A stretch of DNA of 64,000 nt from Drechmeria coniospora (GCF_001625195.1 NC_054390.1:9335222-9399221); one strand, 5' to 3'. Positions 48,973-61,284 are shown, numbered from the stretch's first letter. The notes: generated by a model not told the origin, from the sequence alone. A program made the numbers and translations.

Positions 48973-51900
48973 GGCGACGGGCGGTGGATTTCGGACACGG
49001 GCGAGGTTATTCTGGCTGTCGACCGGTCAAGGTGCCAAGGTGCCGGCGAGTCGGTACGGATATGATCGATGGGCGTGAGCACGATATGTGCGGAGCGAAC
49101 CGACGGGGACCAGGAGCGGTTTCAGGATCGACGCGGCATGAGGGGTTAGGAGATGACCTGCCGTGCGTCTGGTGCCTTGGGGGAGGAGGGGGCATGAAGG
49201 GAGCATCTCTCGCATCCAACGCCTCGCTCGATCAGCCCAGTTCAGCCATGGTCAGCCATGGTCAGCCATTCCGGCTCTGACGCTTGCCACGTACGGCATC
49301 ATGGCTTGCGGCGTTTTAGACTTTGGAGGAGCGTACTGAAGCCTAGAGGCAGAGACGGAGGGAGGATGAGCGACGTGGCGACGGTGATGTCGTCGGTGGA
49401 GGACGTCGCTTTACCGCGTTCGGATAGGGGCGAGGTCTCAGCCACAGGCCTCCCAGCCGCGCGTGTGGCTTGAATGCAGCTAGCCTGGCTAGCCTGGCTC
49501 GCTTGGCAGCACTGGCAAGCGATACTTGAACGTAGCCGCATTCATGTTAGTACTTGCTGCAGGGAGTACTTGCTTACGCCTAGGTATGCACAGTAAGAAG
49601 CGAGTACTTGCACTATCAGGTAGGTGATGGGGGCTAGGTACTGGAGGTAGTAGTACGAATTGAACAATAGTACAAGTACGTACCTACTCCGTACTTACTC
49701 CGTTTAATACTGTACAGTAAGTATACGGAGTCCACGTACTGTACTTGTACGGAATACTCCGTTCGATTACGCGTTCTGTATTCACGGCCCTCGTATTAAT
49801 AGAGGACAAGGTACGGAGTATGGTGTGCATACTAGATGGAATACACAATAATGCACGCCAGCAAGTCTTGTCGAGGGCAGAACGTCGTCGGGGAGTACTG
49901 GAAGCAGCACAGCAGATGGAGCACCAATAATCATTGGTATATCCTTGCAAACGGCGCAGGCGAGCGACGCGGTTCATGGCGTTTCCGGAGTCGGCCAAGC
50001 GAACATGGTTCTATTTATGACAGTGCCTTGACAGTCAGCGTAGCCTCGAGCAGCAGCGGGAACAGAGACTCACCAGTAGACTCACCAGCGCAGTTGAATT
50101 CGTGATGCTGGTCATCAAGTACCCCTCGATCCGAGCCAAGATGAAGCTTCGGCTAGCAAAGGGACTTTGACTGAAAGAGGTACAATGTACATGTTCGTGT
50201 ACGGAATATTCTGTGCCGATGCCGAAAGGATATCGAGGCGACGGGTTGGACCGAGAACCGAGAACCCTCGTTGGTGCAGCACGCGGGCATTCAGGCACGA
50301 CGCCGAAAGGGGACGCCCTCTTTTCTCCCCCTTTTCCCTCTCCACGTGCCATCTCACCCATGCCATGGTGGAAATGCAGATGGCAAACTGGACCTGCGTA
50401 AGGCTGGCTCGCCGTCGATGGCTGACGATGACGCTGCAGACGACACGCGAGAGGGTACAGCTTCCCGCACCTCGGGCCCCCAGCTGAGCCCGAAGCAAAG
50501 GGGAGGGGGTTTGGATTTTCCGACCACCTGCATGAACATGAGCGTCGGATGGAGCGGTCAGATGCATCATCTGATGTGCCCCGGCAGGGTCGAGAACGAC
50601 GAGGATGCAACGCTGGGGCAGAGGGATCAATGTCGATGGATCATGGATGACGGCAACCCAGTGGAGCGGCCGAGCTGGACCCTCGGTATCATCAGCAGCC
50701 GGAACAGGCCTGACCTTTGACTCTCGAGCCGTCGACGAGGCCAGCGACGAGCCGCCCCTGCAGGGATCGAGGTCGTGTCGGCCACCACCGTCGACGCCGC
50801 CGCCACTGTTGATGTTGATGACGGGTGGAACAGATGGAACTTCGTATCGGTCGTGTCGCCTCGTTGATTGGGCCACGAGCGAGCAGCAGAGGAACGTCTG
50901 TCCAAACACGTCCAACGAACAAGCACTCGCCTTTCGAACGATGCATGGGGAAACGAGAAAGCGCGCAGCGATGGAGGAGGGGATATGCACCATCGCCGCC
51001 GCACAGTGGACCGGCTGCGTTCGCCGCGTCGTCGACGTCCAGCAGCCGGCTCATCATCAATCGACCCATCCGCAATTGACCCATCAGCAATCGACCCATC
51101 AGCAATCGACCCATCAGCAATCGACCCATCAGCAATCGACCCATCAGCAAAGCGACATGGCCAAACCTCCTAAAAAGGTTCCAAAACAGTTACAAAAAAC
51201 AATGTAAAAAGACATCCAAGCCGACTTCGATCCAGCTCTCCGATGGCCGAGGCTCATCGTCCGCCGTTGCCAACAACCCGACCGGGGCAATGAGGAGCCG
51301 ACGATGAACCGCACCGGTGGCCGACAATAATCAATAATCGTCCAGCAGCCATCGTGCGAGACGAGTGCAACGTTCCCCAGGCGGTCGACATGGCAGTCGT
51401 CATGCTGCGGGAGGCGGAGCTGTCGACGCAACGCAACCTGCCAAACCTGCCAAACTATTGATGCGCGCCCATGCTTGACGCGAAGAGGTGTGTTACGCAG
51501 ACGCCGACGCAGGAACCACCTGGGCGAGGCGAGGCGCGGAGCTGAAGACCAGAATGCTACCCTGCTCCGCCGTCAGTCGGCCGGTCCTGTGCCGACTGAC
51601 GGAGGGAACTGACAGACCTTGCCGGATGCATGCAGTCATCACCCCGTCACCGTGCATGCCGCCGGGCCATTGATACTATGCCATAGCCTTGATGTGCTTC
51701 GGCCTGCTGGTATCCGACGGGTCCATTTATTGATCAATTCCCTCGATTCCCGTCGTTGTTGTTGTTTTGTCTCCTCTGCCCCTTCGTCCTCTGTCCTCGG
51801 CCGACTTCTCCTGGTGTCTGGCCGTCTGGTGTCGCGAACGGAAAAAAGGCAACTCTGCGTCCACGTTGGCTCCCCCCATCTCGCCCCTCGTTCGGCCGTG
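48973..51900. other. 2.9-kb region without a supported gene
   Basis: The longest interval without a gene in the window. Has GTAC/ACGGAGTAC words at about 49540-49815 and a 15-base tandem repeat at 51061. Several open frames of 60-200 codons exist but show no known domain and use codons unlike the neighbouring genes. The last 200 bases are C/T-rich, fitting the peroxidase leader. Confidence 0.5.
51061..51150. repeat. Six 15-base tandem units (TCGACCCATCAGCAA)
   Basis: Six units; the first two carry substitutions, the last four are identical. Confidence 0.92.
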
Positions 51901-54717
51901 ATGCGTTCCCTCGTCTCGGCGCTGGCCACCTTGGCCCTCGCCCGCCATGCGCTGGCGGACCCGACCTGGCCCTCGGACGTCGACGAGCTCGAGGAGATCA
52001 TGTATCAGCTCAGCTCCTTTGGCGCCCGCAAGTTCGCCGACACCGTGAACCCTTGCGCGAACGAAGCCTCCGGGCCGGGCCGACAGAACGCCGCCGAGTG
52101 GCTCCGTCTCGCCTTTCACGACATGTCGACGGCCAACAGCTTCTTCCACACCGGCGGGCTCGACGCCTCGCTCCAGTACGAGCTCGACAACGGGGAGAAC
52201 ACGGGCCCGGGCCACAAGACGACGCTCCAGTTCATGTCGCCCTACGTCTCCCCGAGGTCCAGCCTCTCCGACCTCATCGCCATGGGCGTCTACATGTCGG
52301 TCCGGTCCTGCGGCGGTCCCGCCGTGCCCTTCCGTGCCGGCAGGAAGGATGCGACGGAGAAGGGGCCGACGGGCGTACCCCAGCCGCAGAACTCGGCCTT
52401 TACCTTTCAGCAGCAGTTTGAGCGCATGGGCTTCACCAAGGAGGAGATGATCCAGCTCACCGCCTGCGGCCACACCCTCGGCGGCGTCCACAAGGACGAG
52501 TTCCCCGAGCTCATGCCCCCCGGAGGCGTCAAGAACGGGGCCGCCGACCTCGACTCGACGGCGGCCGTCTTCGACAACAAGATTGTGACCGAGTATCTGT
52601 CGGGGCAGACTAAGAACCCGCTCGTCGTCGGCCCCTCGGTCAAGGTCAACAAGCACTCCGACTTCAAGGTCTTCAACTCGGACGGCAACAAGACGCTCGA
52701 GGGCATGAAGGACAAGGCCAAGTTCCAAGACATCTGCAAGGCCGTGCTGCAGAAGATGATTGACGTCGTCCCTCCCACCGTCACCCTGTCGGATCCCATC
52801 CTTCCCTACGCCGTCAAGCCCGTCCGGATGCAGCTCACGCTCGCCGACGGCGGCACCGCCCTCTCCCTGACGGGGTACATTCGTGTCAAGACGACTGGCA
52901 TGGCCAAGGACGCCATCAAGAACATCAGCATCCAGTACAAGGACCGCCAGGGCGCCTCCCGCTGCGGCGCCGACTCGTGCACCATCACGAGCAGCCTCCA
53001 GGGCGTCGGCCAGGGCTTCGACGACACTTTTGCCTTTTTCCCCATCCAGGCCAGCATCCCCGCCTCCTCGGGCATCTCCTCCTTCACGGTGACGGTGAAC
53101 GACAAGGTGTACGACAACAACGGCAACGGGTACCCGATGCAGGACGACGTCATCTTCCAGGCGCCCCAGAGCTGCGTGTCGGGCAGCAACGGCGCCGTCA
53201 CGCTCGTCGCGGCGGTGCGCAACGACGCCGTCGGCCGGGGCGCGAAGGCGAGCATCTGGTTCAGGAGGCCTCAGGCGGGCAGCCCGATCCCGCAGCTCGC
53301 CAACACGACGGTCGAGCTCAGGAAGGGCAGCTGCGTGGGCGGGTACACGCTCTTCTCGTCGGACCACACCGTCGAGGGCGGCATGGCGTACCAGTCCCAC
53401 GTCGACGTCACGGCGGGCGGAAAGACGGATGCCTTTAAGAAACTGGCCGACGTCGGCGGCACCTGTCGGTCCTTTGACAACGCCGCGCCTTGCGCCGAAG
53501 CGGGCGAGCCGACGGTCCCCGTGACGACGACGGCCGTGACGACATCGGCCGTCGCGTCCCCGACCGAGGTTCGCCGCCGCCGCGCCACCGTCGGCGGATA
53601 CAAGATGGTTTCCTGCTGGACCGAGGGCAGCAACGCGCGCGCCCTCAACGGCATCTTTTTCGCCAACGACACCATGACGCTGGAGAAGTGCATGGCGCAC
53701 TGCAGCGGCTACGTCTACTGGGGGACCGAGTATGGACGAGAGTGTAGGTGGTCCCCCCCCCGATCCGACGACGACGACGACGACGACGCGAGGCCGTCGT
53801 CGTCTGCGCGCCGCATCGGACCGGATGGGGAATGAGACGAGCGACTGACGAGACCACGAGCAGGCTACTGCGGCAACGCGCTGGACAAGAGCAGCGCCGC
53901 GGCACCGCTCACCGAGTGCAACATGGCCTGCGGCGGCGACGCGAGCCAGTATTGCGGCGCCGGCAACCGCATCGAGCTCTACTCGACGACGAGCGCGCCG
54001 GCCGTGCCGACGCCGACGGCGACGCTCGTCCACAAGCCTACCGTGTCGCCCTTCAGCCTCGTCGGGTGCTGGACCGAGGGCCAGGGCGTCCGGGCGCTCG
54101 AGCAAAAGGCGACCATCGACAAGGGCATGACCAACGAGGCCTGCGCCGCGTTTTGCAAGGGCTACAAGTACTTTGGCACCGAGTACGGCACCGAGTGCTA
54201 CTGCGGAAGCTACCTGACGGAGACGAGCCAGAGCGCGCCGCTGGCCGAGTGCGGCATGCCGTGCGGCGGCGACGCGTACCAGTACTGCGGCGCGAGCAAC
54301 CGCATCGAGCTCTACATGAACGCCAACGCGTCGGGCGGCAAGCCGGAGCTGCCGGCGGCCGTGGGCGACTACGTCCTCGTCGGCTGCCAGACCGAGGGCA
54401 ACGGCACCCGCGCCCTCGCGGACAAGACGACGGCGGCCGAGGACATGACCAACGCAAAGTGCGCCGACATCTGCAAGGAGCACAGGTACTTTGGCACCGA
54501 GTACGGACGCGAGTGCTACTGCGGCAACCTCGTCGACCCTTCGAGCAAGGCGGCGCCGCAGAAGGAGTGCGGCATGCTCTGCGGCGGAAACGCGCTGCAG
54601 TTTTGCGGCGCCTCGAACCGGCTCAGCGTGTACACGAAGAAGGCGATGCCGCCGGCTCCTCCGGCTCCTCCCCCTGCACCGTCGCCCAAGGCGAGGACTT
54701 TGCAGTGGCGTGCGTAG
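51901..54717 (+). CDS. Secreted haem peroxidase with three C-terminal WSC domains
   Basis: Predicted extracellular or wall-bound peroxidase. Exons 51901-53743 and 53864-54717 give 898 residues. Signal peptide at 1-19. The peroxidase domain (about 25-270) has the distal RLAFHD (Arg69, His73) and the proximal QLTACGHTLGGVH (His191), followed by VFDNKIVTEYL with the usual partner Asp. Residues about 300-560 form a beta-rich region of unknown type. Three WSC (carbohydrate-binding) domains follow from about 587, each with CWTEG/CQTEG, GTEYGxECYCG and CGGxxxxxCG motifs; the intron splits the first one's ECYCG. The tail is Pro-rich. No GPI signal or membrane helix is visible, so wall binding would depend on the WSC domains. 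Class I/II-like rather than a specific ligninolytic type. Confidence 0.9.
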
Positions 54718-55072
54718 GATGCGACGGGCGTGTCGGGCTGTGCGGATTCATTGCTGGCTGGCGAACATGGGAGATGACGGATGGGGTAGATGACTTTTCA
54801 TATACAAAAAACCCTTTTTATCACCATGCCGGGGGATGCAATGACGATGCTTGGATCTTGTAAACGTGTTGTTCTGCCTCACTGGCTTCGTCCAAGATCC
54901 CCTGGCTCCATCGAAAGCCTATCCAACCCCGCCCAAGAGGCAAGTCTAGCGTGCAGCAGTGCACTATAGGCCAAGGCCTTAGTTAACGGATCAACTGAAC
55001 TTGCGGAGCGGCCGGTGACTTTTCACCCCCAACGTCATCCCACCTCCCCCCCCCCCCAAACACCATCGCAGC
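54718..55072. other. Intergenic region
   Basis: 355 bases between two genes on the same strand; the promoter of MHF1 is presumably here. C-rich just before the start. Confidence 0.45.
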
Positions 55073-55585
55073 ATGGCCGACGCAACCGACGGGGGTGATC
55101 GCGAGGCAAGTTCTCTCGGAGCACAGAAGCCGTGGATGGACACGCTGCAAGCTCCAGCAAGGGCGTGAGCGAATATCTAACGGCGCGCACAGCGTCTCAA
55201 GTCGGCCCTTTGGTTCGCCATCGGACAAATCGTCGACGAGGAGTCGATGCGTCGCAACATCAACGCCACGCCGCAGTTCATCGGCGCCCTCACCGAGCTC
55301 GTCTGGACGCAGATAGGTGATTCCTCTCCCGCCAGCCTTCAACGTGCCGCACGCCAAAGGATGCAACCGGACCAAGGGCCGACGCTGACTCCGAGGTGGA
55401 AACCAGAGAACATTTCGATCGACCTCGAGAGCTTCTGCAACCACGCTGGCCGGTCGACGGTGACGACGGACGACGTCCTCCTCCTCGCCCGCAAGAACCC
55501 CGACCTGCGCCAGCTGATGGAGGCCTTTGTCGAGGAGCGCAAGGCCCGTCGCCAGGGAGGCCCCGCGGGCCGGAGGCGGTCATGA
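55073..55585 (+). CDS. mhf1: Centromere protein S / MHF1 histone-fold protein
   Basis: Histone-fold partner of CENP-X (MHF2), acting at kinetochores and with the FANCM helicase in fork repair. Exons 55073-55105, 55193-55316 and 55407-55585 give 111 residues. Seen are RERLKSALWFAIGQIVDEES, TPQFIGALTELVWTQIENIS and LESFCNHAGRSTVTTDDVLL, covering the whole histone fold, then a basic tail (EERKARRQGGPAGRRRS). The first intron appears to start with GCAAGT rather than GT; the join after GAG gives DRERLKSALWF, as in the family. The second acceptor is the CAG at 55404-55406, chosen to yield QIENIS. Confidence 0.9.
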
Positions 55586-55808
55586 GCGCCCTTCTTTCCT
55601 GGCCCGCCACGGCCTCGGACACGAGAGGAGAGGGATGCACTCGGCCTCGTCGGAGCCTCGTGAGGGGTAGGGAAGGGATGCAAAGGAGGGGAGGGGGTCT
55701 GAATCAAGCTCGTCGAGCGTTGATGCGCTGCGGTGCTTCATTTTACGAGATGCATGATGAATATTGAATAGATGGCCAAGTATGGCGGATGGAACAAGCA
55801 CATACATG

Positions 55809-56985
55809 GCTGTTGCATATGATGCATGCGTAGATGCATGCGTAGATGCATGCGTAGATGCATGCCTCCTGGATATGCCTAGATGCATGCCTCCTGGATA
55901 TGCCTAGATGCATGCCTAGATGCATGCCTACTGGAGATGCGTACATATGTCTACATGCATGCCTACTGGATATGCGTACATATGTGCCTACTGGATATGC
56001 ATACATATGCCTACATATGTGCCTACTGGATATGTCTACAGTACAGGCATGCCTTCTGGATATGCCCACATGCATACCTCCTGGATATGCGTACATATGT
56101 GCCTACTGGATATGCCCACATGCATGCCTACTGAATATGCCTATATAGATGCATGCCTCCTGGATATGCCTACATGCATGCCTCCTGGATATGTCTACAT
56201 GCATGTCTACAGGATATGCCTACATGCATGCCTACTGACTATGCCTACATAGGTGCATGCCTCTTGGATATGTATACCCGCTCTGTATGCCTACATACAT
56301 ATCTACTGGATATGCCTACATGCATGCCTACTGACTATGCCTACGTAGGTGCATGCCTCTTGGATATGTCTACATGCATACCCGCTCTGTATGCCTACAT
56401 GCATGCCTACTGGATATGTCTACATGCATTCCCGCTCTATATGCCTACATACATGCCTATTATATGCCTACATGCATACCTACATACATGCCTACATACA
56501 TGCCTACATACATGCCTATTATATGCCTACATGCATACCTACATACATGCCTACATACATGCCTACATACATGCCTATTATATGCCTACATACATATGCC
56601 TACGTACATGCCTCCTCTGTATACCTGCCCTACACGCCTCCTGTACATACCTGCATACATGCCTACTACATATACCTACATGCATACCTGCTGGATATGC
56701 TTATATACATGCCTCCCGGATATGCCTATTACTTATGCGCCTACTGGATATGCCTGCATACACGCCAATTAGATATGCCTACATTTATGCCTACTGTATA
56801 TACCTGCACACATGCCTACTGTCTATATATGGCATACACGCCTACTGCGTATATCTGCATACACGCCTACTGCATACATCTGCATACACGCCTACTGCAT
56901 ATATCTGCATACACGCTTACTGCATGTACCTGCAAACATGCCTACTACATATACCGACATGTACGTGCATCTATGCGGTCGGCTG
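55809..56985. repeat. Degenerate ~25-base minisatellite with a 59-base higher-order unit
   Basis: Built from variants of GCATGCCTACTGGATATGCC plus TACAT. Within it, a 59-base unit recurs starting GCCTATTATATG at 56455, 56514 and 56573. The units contain few stops, so all three forward frames stay open over long stretches. Confidence 0.93.
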
Positions 56986-57945
56986 CTAATAATGCTTCAT
57001 CGTGTGCATCGGAGGGAGAAGGCTAGGTCAAGACAATAAACACCGACGACAGCTGACGGCAAGATGTTGCATCCTACTCATGGTCGTGGATACAACCAAG
57101 AGGCCGATGAGCGGTGAAGAACAAGACTTTGCGTGCGCTTGATATCTGCCAGGTGCGTGCTATTCCCTCTTGCATCTCCCCGTGCAACAGTACCTGGCTT
57201 AGGTGTCTGGCCAGTAAAGGCGCTCTCCATCCCGGGGGAAGAAACCCCTGGGAGGTGTTCGACCCAGCGCTCGCATGCGTACTAATAGGTACCTAACCTA
57301 TTAGGTTAGTACCTAACCTGCTAGGTACCTACCTACCAAGGTCGGTACTGTAGTGCCGCATTACCCTGTCCTTGTTGTACTTGGTTGTACCTGGTACCTA
57401 CCTAGTACTTACCTACCTAGTACCGTAGTACTTGCGGAGAAAGTGCTGCAAGTGCTTGCAGTACTCCGCACAGACCCCTGCAGCAGCCTGTCGGGCGGCA
57501 GTTTAGGCTCAAGCCCCTGTCGCTCTAGATTCTCGCCCGATTCTCCCCTGGACGCCCCCCGTACCGAGTACCTCGTCCCCACAGCTCCCAAGACCTACCT
57601 GCATGTACCTACCTGTACAGCTACTTGATTGTACTTGCTTACTGCTTCGAATTAAGCACTGATTAGGGGCTAATTATTACCACTGCAGATGCGTCCCCCC
57701 CTCGGCATCCTAGGGCAGGGTAGCTCGAGACGGGGGAATTTTTTTTTTGATTGCCTCGTATCGACGAGACAGACCACATCCATCATCATCTACCATCGGT
57801 CGCTGCCATCGACCAGCTGCTCGATATTCTTGTCCGCTCCATTGCCTCTTCACCCTCGAGTCTTTGGGAGCTTGCCCTTTGCTTCATACCACCCCACCCG
57901 CCATCCTCTCCTTCTCCCGGGCCTACTCGCATCGTATCCTTTCGT

Positions 57946-58108
<163 letters not shown>

Positions 58109-58220
58109 CGCCTTTGTTGCCGTGAGCGGCGTCACGCTTGAGAGGTCACCGGCTTTGGCTCCCCTCGCCCCCCCCTCTCCCCGGAGGATTCGCATGCGAC
58201 GAGCTGGAAAGGTGATGACG

Positions 58221-59768
58221 ATGGCTTCGGACGTCGTCCGTGATGGCGTCTTCGGTATGCTTCTTCGGCCCCGCTCCCACCCGAGCTCGCCGCCGTGCTG
58301 ACTCGACCGACGCTCGGCAGCCATCAACAAGCCTTGCGGCCAAAGCTCGGCCCAGGTGATCCGCGAGTGCCAGCAAATCTTCAACCCCTCCCTCTTCTTC
58401 CGGCCCATGATCGAAGCCGAGAGGGCGAAGCGGCTCAAGGAGTCGGGCGGCCAGTTCAAGCGCCGGAGGATGGAGAAGAAGGCGACGCAGGTCAAGATCG
58501 GCCACGGAGGCACCCTCGACCCCCTCGCCACGGGCGTGCTCATCCTCGGCATCGGGTCGGCGACCAAGCTTCTGCCCCAGTTTCTCGACTGCACCAAGTC
58601 GTACGAGGCCATCGTCACCTTTGGCGCCACCACGGACACGTACGACCGCGTCGGCCGCATCATCTCGAAGCGGCCCTACCACCACATCACCCGCGCCATG
58701 GTCGAGGCCGAGCTCGACGGCTTCCGAGGCAAGCAGGTGCAAATACCGCCGCTCTACTCGGCCCTCAAGATGAACGGCAAGCCGCTGTACGAGTACGCGC
58801 GCGAGGGAAAGCCCATCCCTCGCGAGATCGAGGGCAGAAACGTCGAGGCGCTCGAGATTGAGCTCGTCGAGTGGTACGAGCCCGGCTCGCACAACCACCG
58901 GTGGCCGACGGAGGAGGCCGAGGCGGCCGAGCGCAACCTTGCCGAGCAGGTCTGGAGGGTGAAGAGGCTGCAGGAGTCGTCCAAGACGCTCACGCCCGAG
59001 GAGCGGCAGGAGGACGACGAGGCCGTGGCCGAGCACGAGTCGTTCAAGAAGAGGTTTGAGGAGCGCCAGGACGAGCTCATCATGGACAAGCCGCAGAAGA
59101 AGAGCCGGCGGGCCGGGGCCGAGCCCATGATGTCGGGCGCTCTCGGCGCCTTCCCGCCGCCCGTCCACTCGTCCAAGGGGTGCAACCTCGTGCCGCCCAG
59201 CCCGGACAAGGACACGCCGCCGCCGTGGAGCGACGAGGGCCCGCCGGCCTGCAAGATCCGGCTGACGGTGACGTCGGGGTACTACGTGCGGAGCTTCTGC
59301 CACGACCTGGGCATGAAGCTCGAGTCGGGAGGCATCATGGCCGAGCTCTGCCGCGTGCGCCAGAGCGACTTTACCGTCGGAGGCATCAACACTCTCGAGT
59401 ACGACGCCTTGGCCAAGGGCGAGGAGGTCTGGGGGCCCCAGGTGGCCAACATGCTGGCGCGGTGGAACGGCGAACCCGAGGGCCACTGGCCCGGCGGCGC
59501 CAAGCAGCAGCCGCCGCCGCCGCCGCCGCCGTCGCCTCCGAAGAGCAACGGCCAGCCACGGCCGGATCCGAGCCAGCCGAGCCCGTCGACGAACGGCGCG
59601 GGCGAGAAGCGGAAACGATGGCCGAGCGAGACGGACGAGGCCTCGAGTCCGCGAAAGGTCCCGGCTCGGACGGCCGACGAGGCGAACGACGACAAACCAA
59701 GCTGGCTGGCGAGCACCGCCCAGACACGTTTGGAGGATGAAAAGTCGTGGAACGGCATAGAGGATTAA
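58221..59768 (+). CDS. pus4: tRNA pseudouridine synthase Pus4 (TruB family)
   Basis: Makes pseudouridine 55 in the T-loop of nuclear and mitochondrial tRNAs. Exons 58221-58254 and 58321-59768 give 493 residues. Motif I is FAINKPCGQSSAQVI (about 11-25) after the join; the catalytic Asp lies in GHGGTLDPLATGVLILGIGS (about 70-89). KSYEAIVTFGATTDTYDRVG and IPPLYSALKMNGKPLYEYAR are the next conserved blocks, and SGYYVRSFCHDLG follows a charged insertion (about 185-300). The C terminus is Pro-rich and probably disordered. The start could also be the in-frame ATG at 58194. Long insertions and tail are usual in fungal homologues. Confidence 0.92.
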
Positions 59769-60483
59769 TTTCCCTCGTCGTCCCGACGTTTCCTTTCCGC
59801 ACATGAAGTCTTTTTTCCACCCCATCCGGCCACCCCATGCATACCCACGAGGCCGGCCATGGCAGGCCTTTTTTGGCCTTGATCGACGAGCAGGGGAAGC
59901 AAAGCAGCAGGCGTTGGTGGCGTGCACTTTTGGTTGGATCATGACGCCTTATGACTATCCATCCACTCCATCTACCTCTGGTTTGCTGATTCGACCCGTA
60001 CGCCATCCTTCGCCGACGTGGCCACCCTCCTCCCGCCCTCGGCCGAGAAGGGGGCAAGCCGGAGGGGGGGAGGGGGGCAGCGCCCATTATTCGCGTGGCG
60101 AGACGCGCCGCTGATGGAATACGTGATGGTTGTATTCACGGGAGACATGCCGATGGCGCCATTGGAGCATCAATGCGTCAAGTTTTCTCGTCACCCTCGC
60201 AAGGAGCATAGGATGGTGCCGGACGAGCAGGAGCAGACAGGAAGGCTACGCCTCGAGTATTATTGTATTCGTTGTCGTCAGTCGTGATATCATGCCTATT
60301 GCGAGACGACGCCCGTTCCCCCCGACCGCAGCGCTTGACGATACCTGGAGGGCTCTCTCTCATGTCACCTTTTCCAACTCACCGACGCCGTTGGCCTCGG
60401 GTAGATTCGTGCTTTGTCGCGGCTCCCTACCGCCGGGCACCGATGGCCGTCTGCCGCCTCGCAGCGATGGCTGGGCCGGCCCT
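59769..60483. other. Convergent 3' flanks of Pus4 and the Sec2-domain gene
   Basis: No gene or notable repeat seen. Confidence 0.45.
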
Positions 60484-61284
60484 TCACTCCTCCTCCAGCA
60501 AGAGGTGCCTGGACCTCTCGATCCTCCCCATGGCGCCCTCGAGCGTCTCGAGCCTCCTTCGCTTGGCCAGATCCCTTCGCTCGAGCTCGCCGACGCGCTC
60601 CTCCAGCCGGGCCCGGGCGCGCCTCTCGTCGGCGACCATCTCGTTGGCCTGCTCGAAGAGGGCGGCGGTGAGCTCCTCGACCTCCTTCCTCGTCGCCGTC
60701 AGGCGATTCTCGGCCTCCCGCCGCAGCATCTGCTCGCGCATCAGGGCCTCGAGGAGGTCCTCGGTCGTCGTCGTCGACGCCGGGCTCGGCGCCGGTTTGC
60801 GCGGGTACAGCAGCGCCGAGAGCCGGACCGGTGCCATCTGAAGAAAGGAGGCGCGCGTGGGACTCGGCAGAGGCGTGGCCGAGGACGCGGCGAGCAGCTG
60901 GCGCGTCGGCCGGGGCGACATGCCGGGCGACGGCGCCGTCGACGAGGACGAGACGACGGCCGAGGGCAGGGACGACGTTCCCGCCGCGGCCTTTTGCGCG
61001 ACGCGCATCCTCGACAGCTCTGCCTCGTATTCGGCCCACCGCTGAACGGCGGCCGAGGCCTTGTGGTGGAGCTGACGGACCTGCAGCTCGAGCTGGCGAA
61101 TACGCGCCAGGGCAAGGGGGTCCTCGGCGGCCTCGGGGCGGCGCCGTGCGGACGCGAGGTTCGAGCCGCAGCTTGGACAGCAGAACGGCGTTGCGTCCGA
61201 GGGGAGCGACGTCGGCGGCGGCGGCGGCGGCGGTGCGGGAGTTGCTGCCGCCTTGGCCATGGTCAGGACTGCCGTTGCCGTCAT
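60484..61284 (-). CDS. Short Sec2-domain (Rab GEF) protein
   Basis: Resembles the coiled-coil exchange-factor domain of Sec2/Rabin8, which activates Rab Sec4/Rab8 in exocytosis. One exon, 266 residues. The N terminus has a CPSCGSNL cysteine pair (about 36-39) that may bind zinc, a coiled coil (about 60-95), a Ser/Pro/Thr-rich linker, then the Sec2-like coiled coil (about 175-262): LLEALMREQMLRREAENRLT, followed by LFEQANEMVADERRARARLE and RVGELERRDLAKRRRLETLE. The LFxxANxMVxxER core is the family signature. It ends soon after the domain, so it lacks the long regulatory tail of yeast Sec2 and may be a separate short paralogue. Confidence 0.82.
   Translation of the reverse strand: MTATAVLTMAKAAATPAPPPPPPPTSLPSDATPFCCPSCGSNLASARRRPEAAEDPLALARIRQLELQVRQLHHKASAAVQRWAEYEAELSRMRVAQKAAAGTSSLPSAVVSSSSTAPSPGMSPRPTRQLLAASSATPLPSPTRASFLQMAPVRLSALLYPRKPAPSPASTTTTEDLLEALMREQMLRREAENRLTATRKEVEELTAALFEQANEMVADERRARARLEERVGELERRDLAKRRRLETLEGAMGRIERSRHLLLEEE

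Noticed and set aside
51061..51150. Short regular repeats considered as a CRISPR array
   Set aside because: Directly adjacent units without spacers, and the host is a eukaryote.
50605..51207. A 200-codon frame ending in HQQST repeats
   Set aside because: The tail is the 15-base array; the rest has no domain and atypical codons.
51727..54483. A 918-codon minus-strand frame opposite the WSC peroxidase
   Set aside because: Stop-free because the sense strand uses C-ending codons; the product has no recognisable domain.
56153..56989. A 278-codon frame in the minisatellite
   Set aside because: All three frames are equally open because of the repeat, so the open frame is not evidence of translation.
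58146..59942. A 598-codon minus-strand frame opposite Pus4
   Set aside because: Antisense shadow; Leu/Arg/Ala/Gly-rich without domains.
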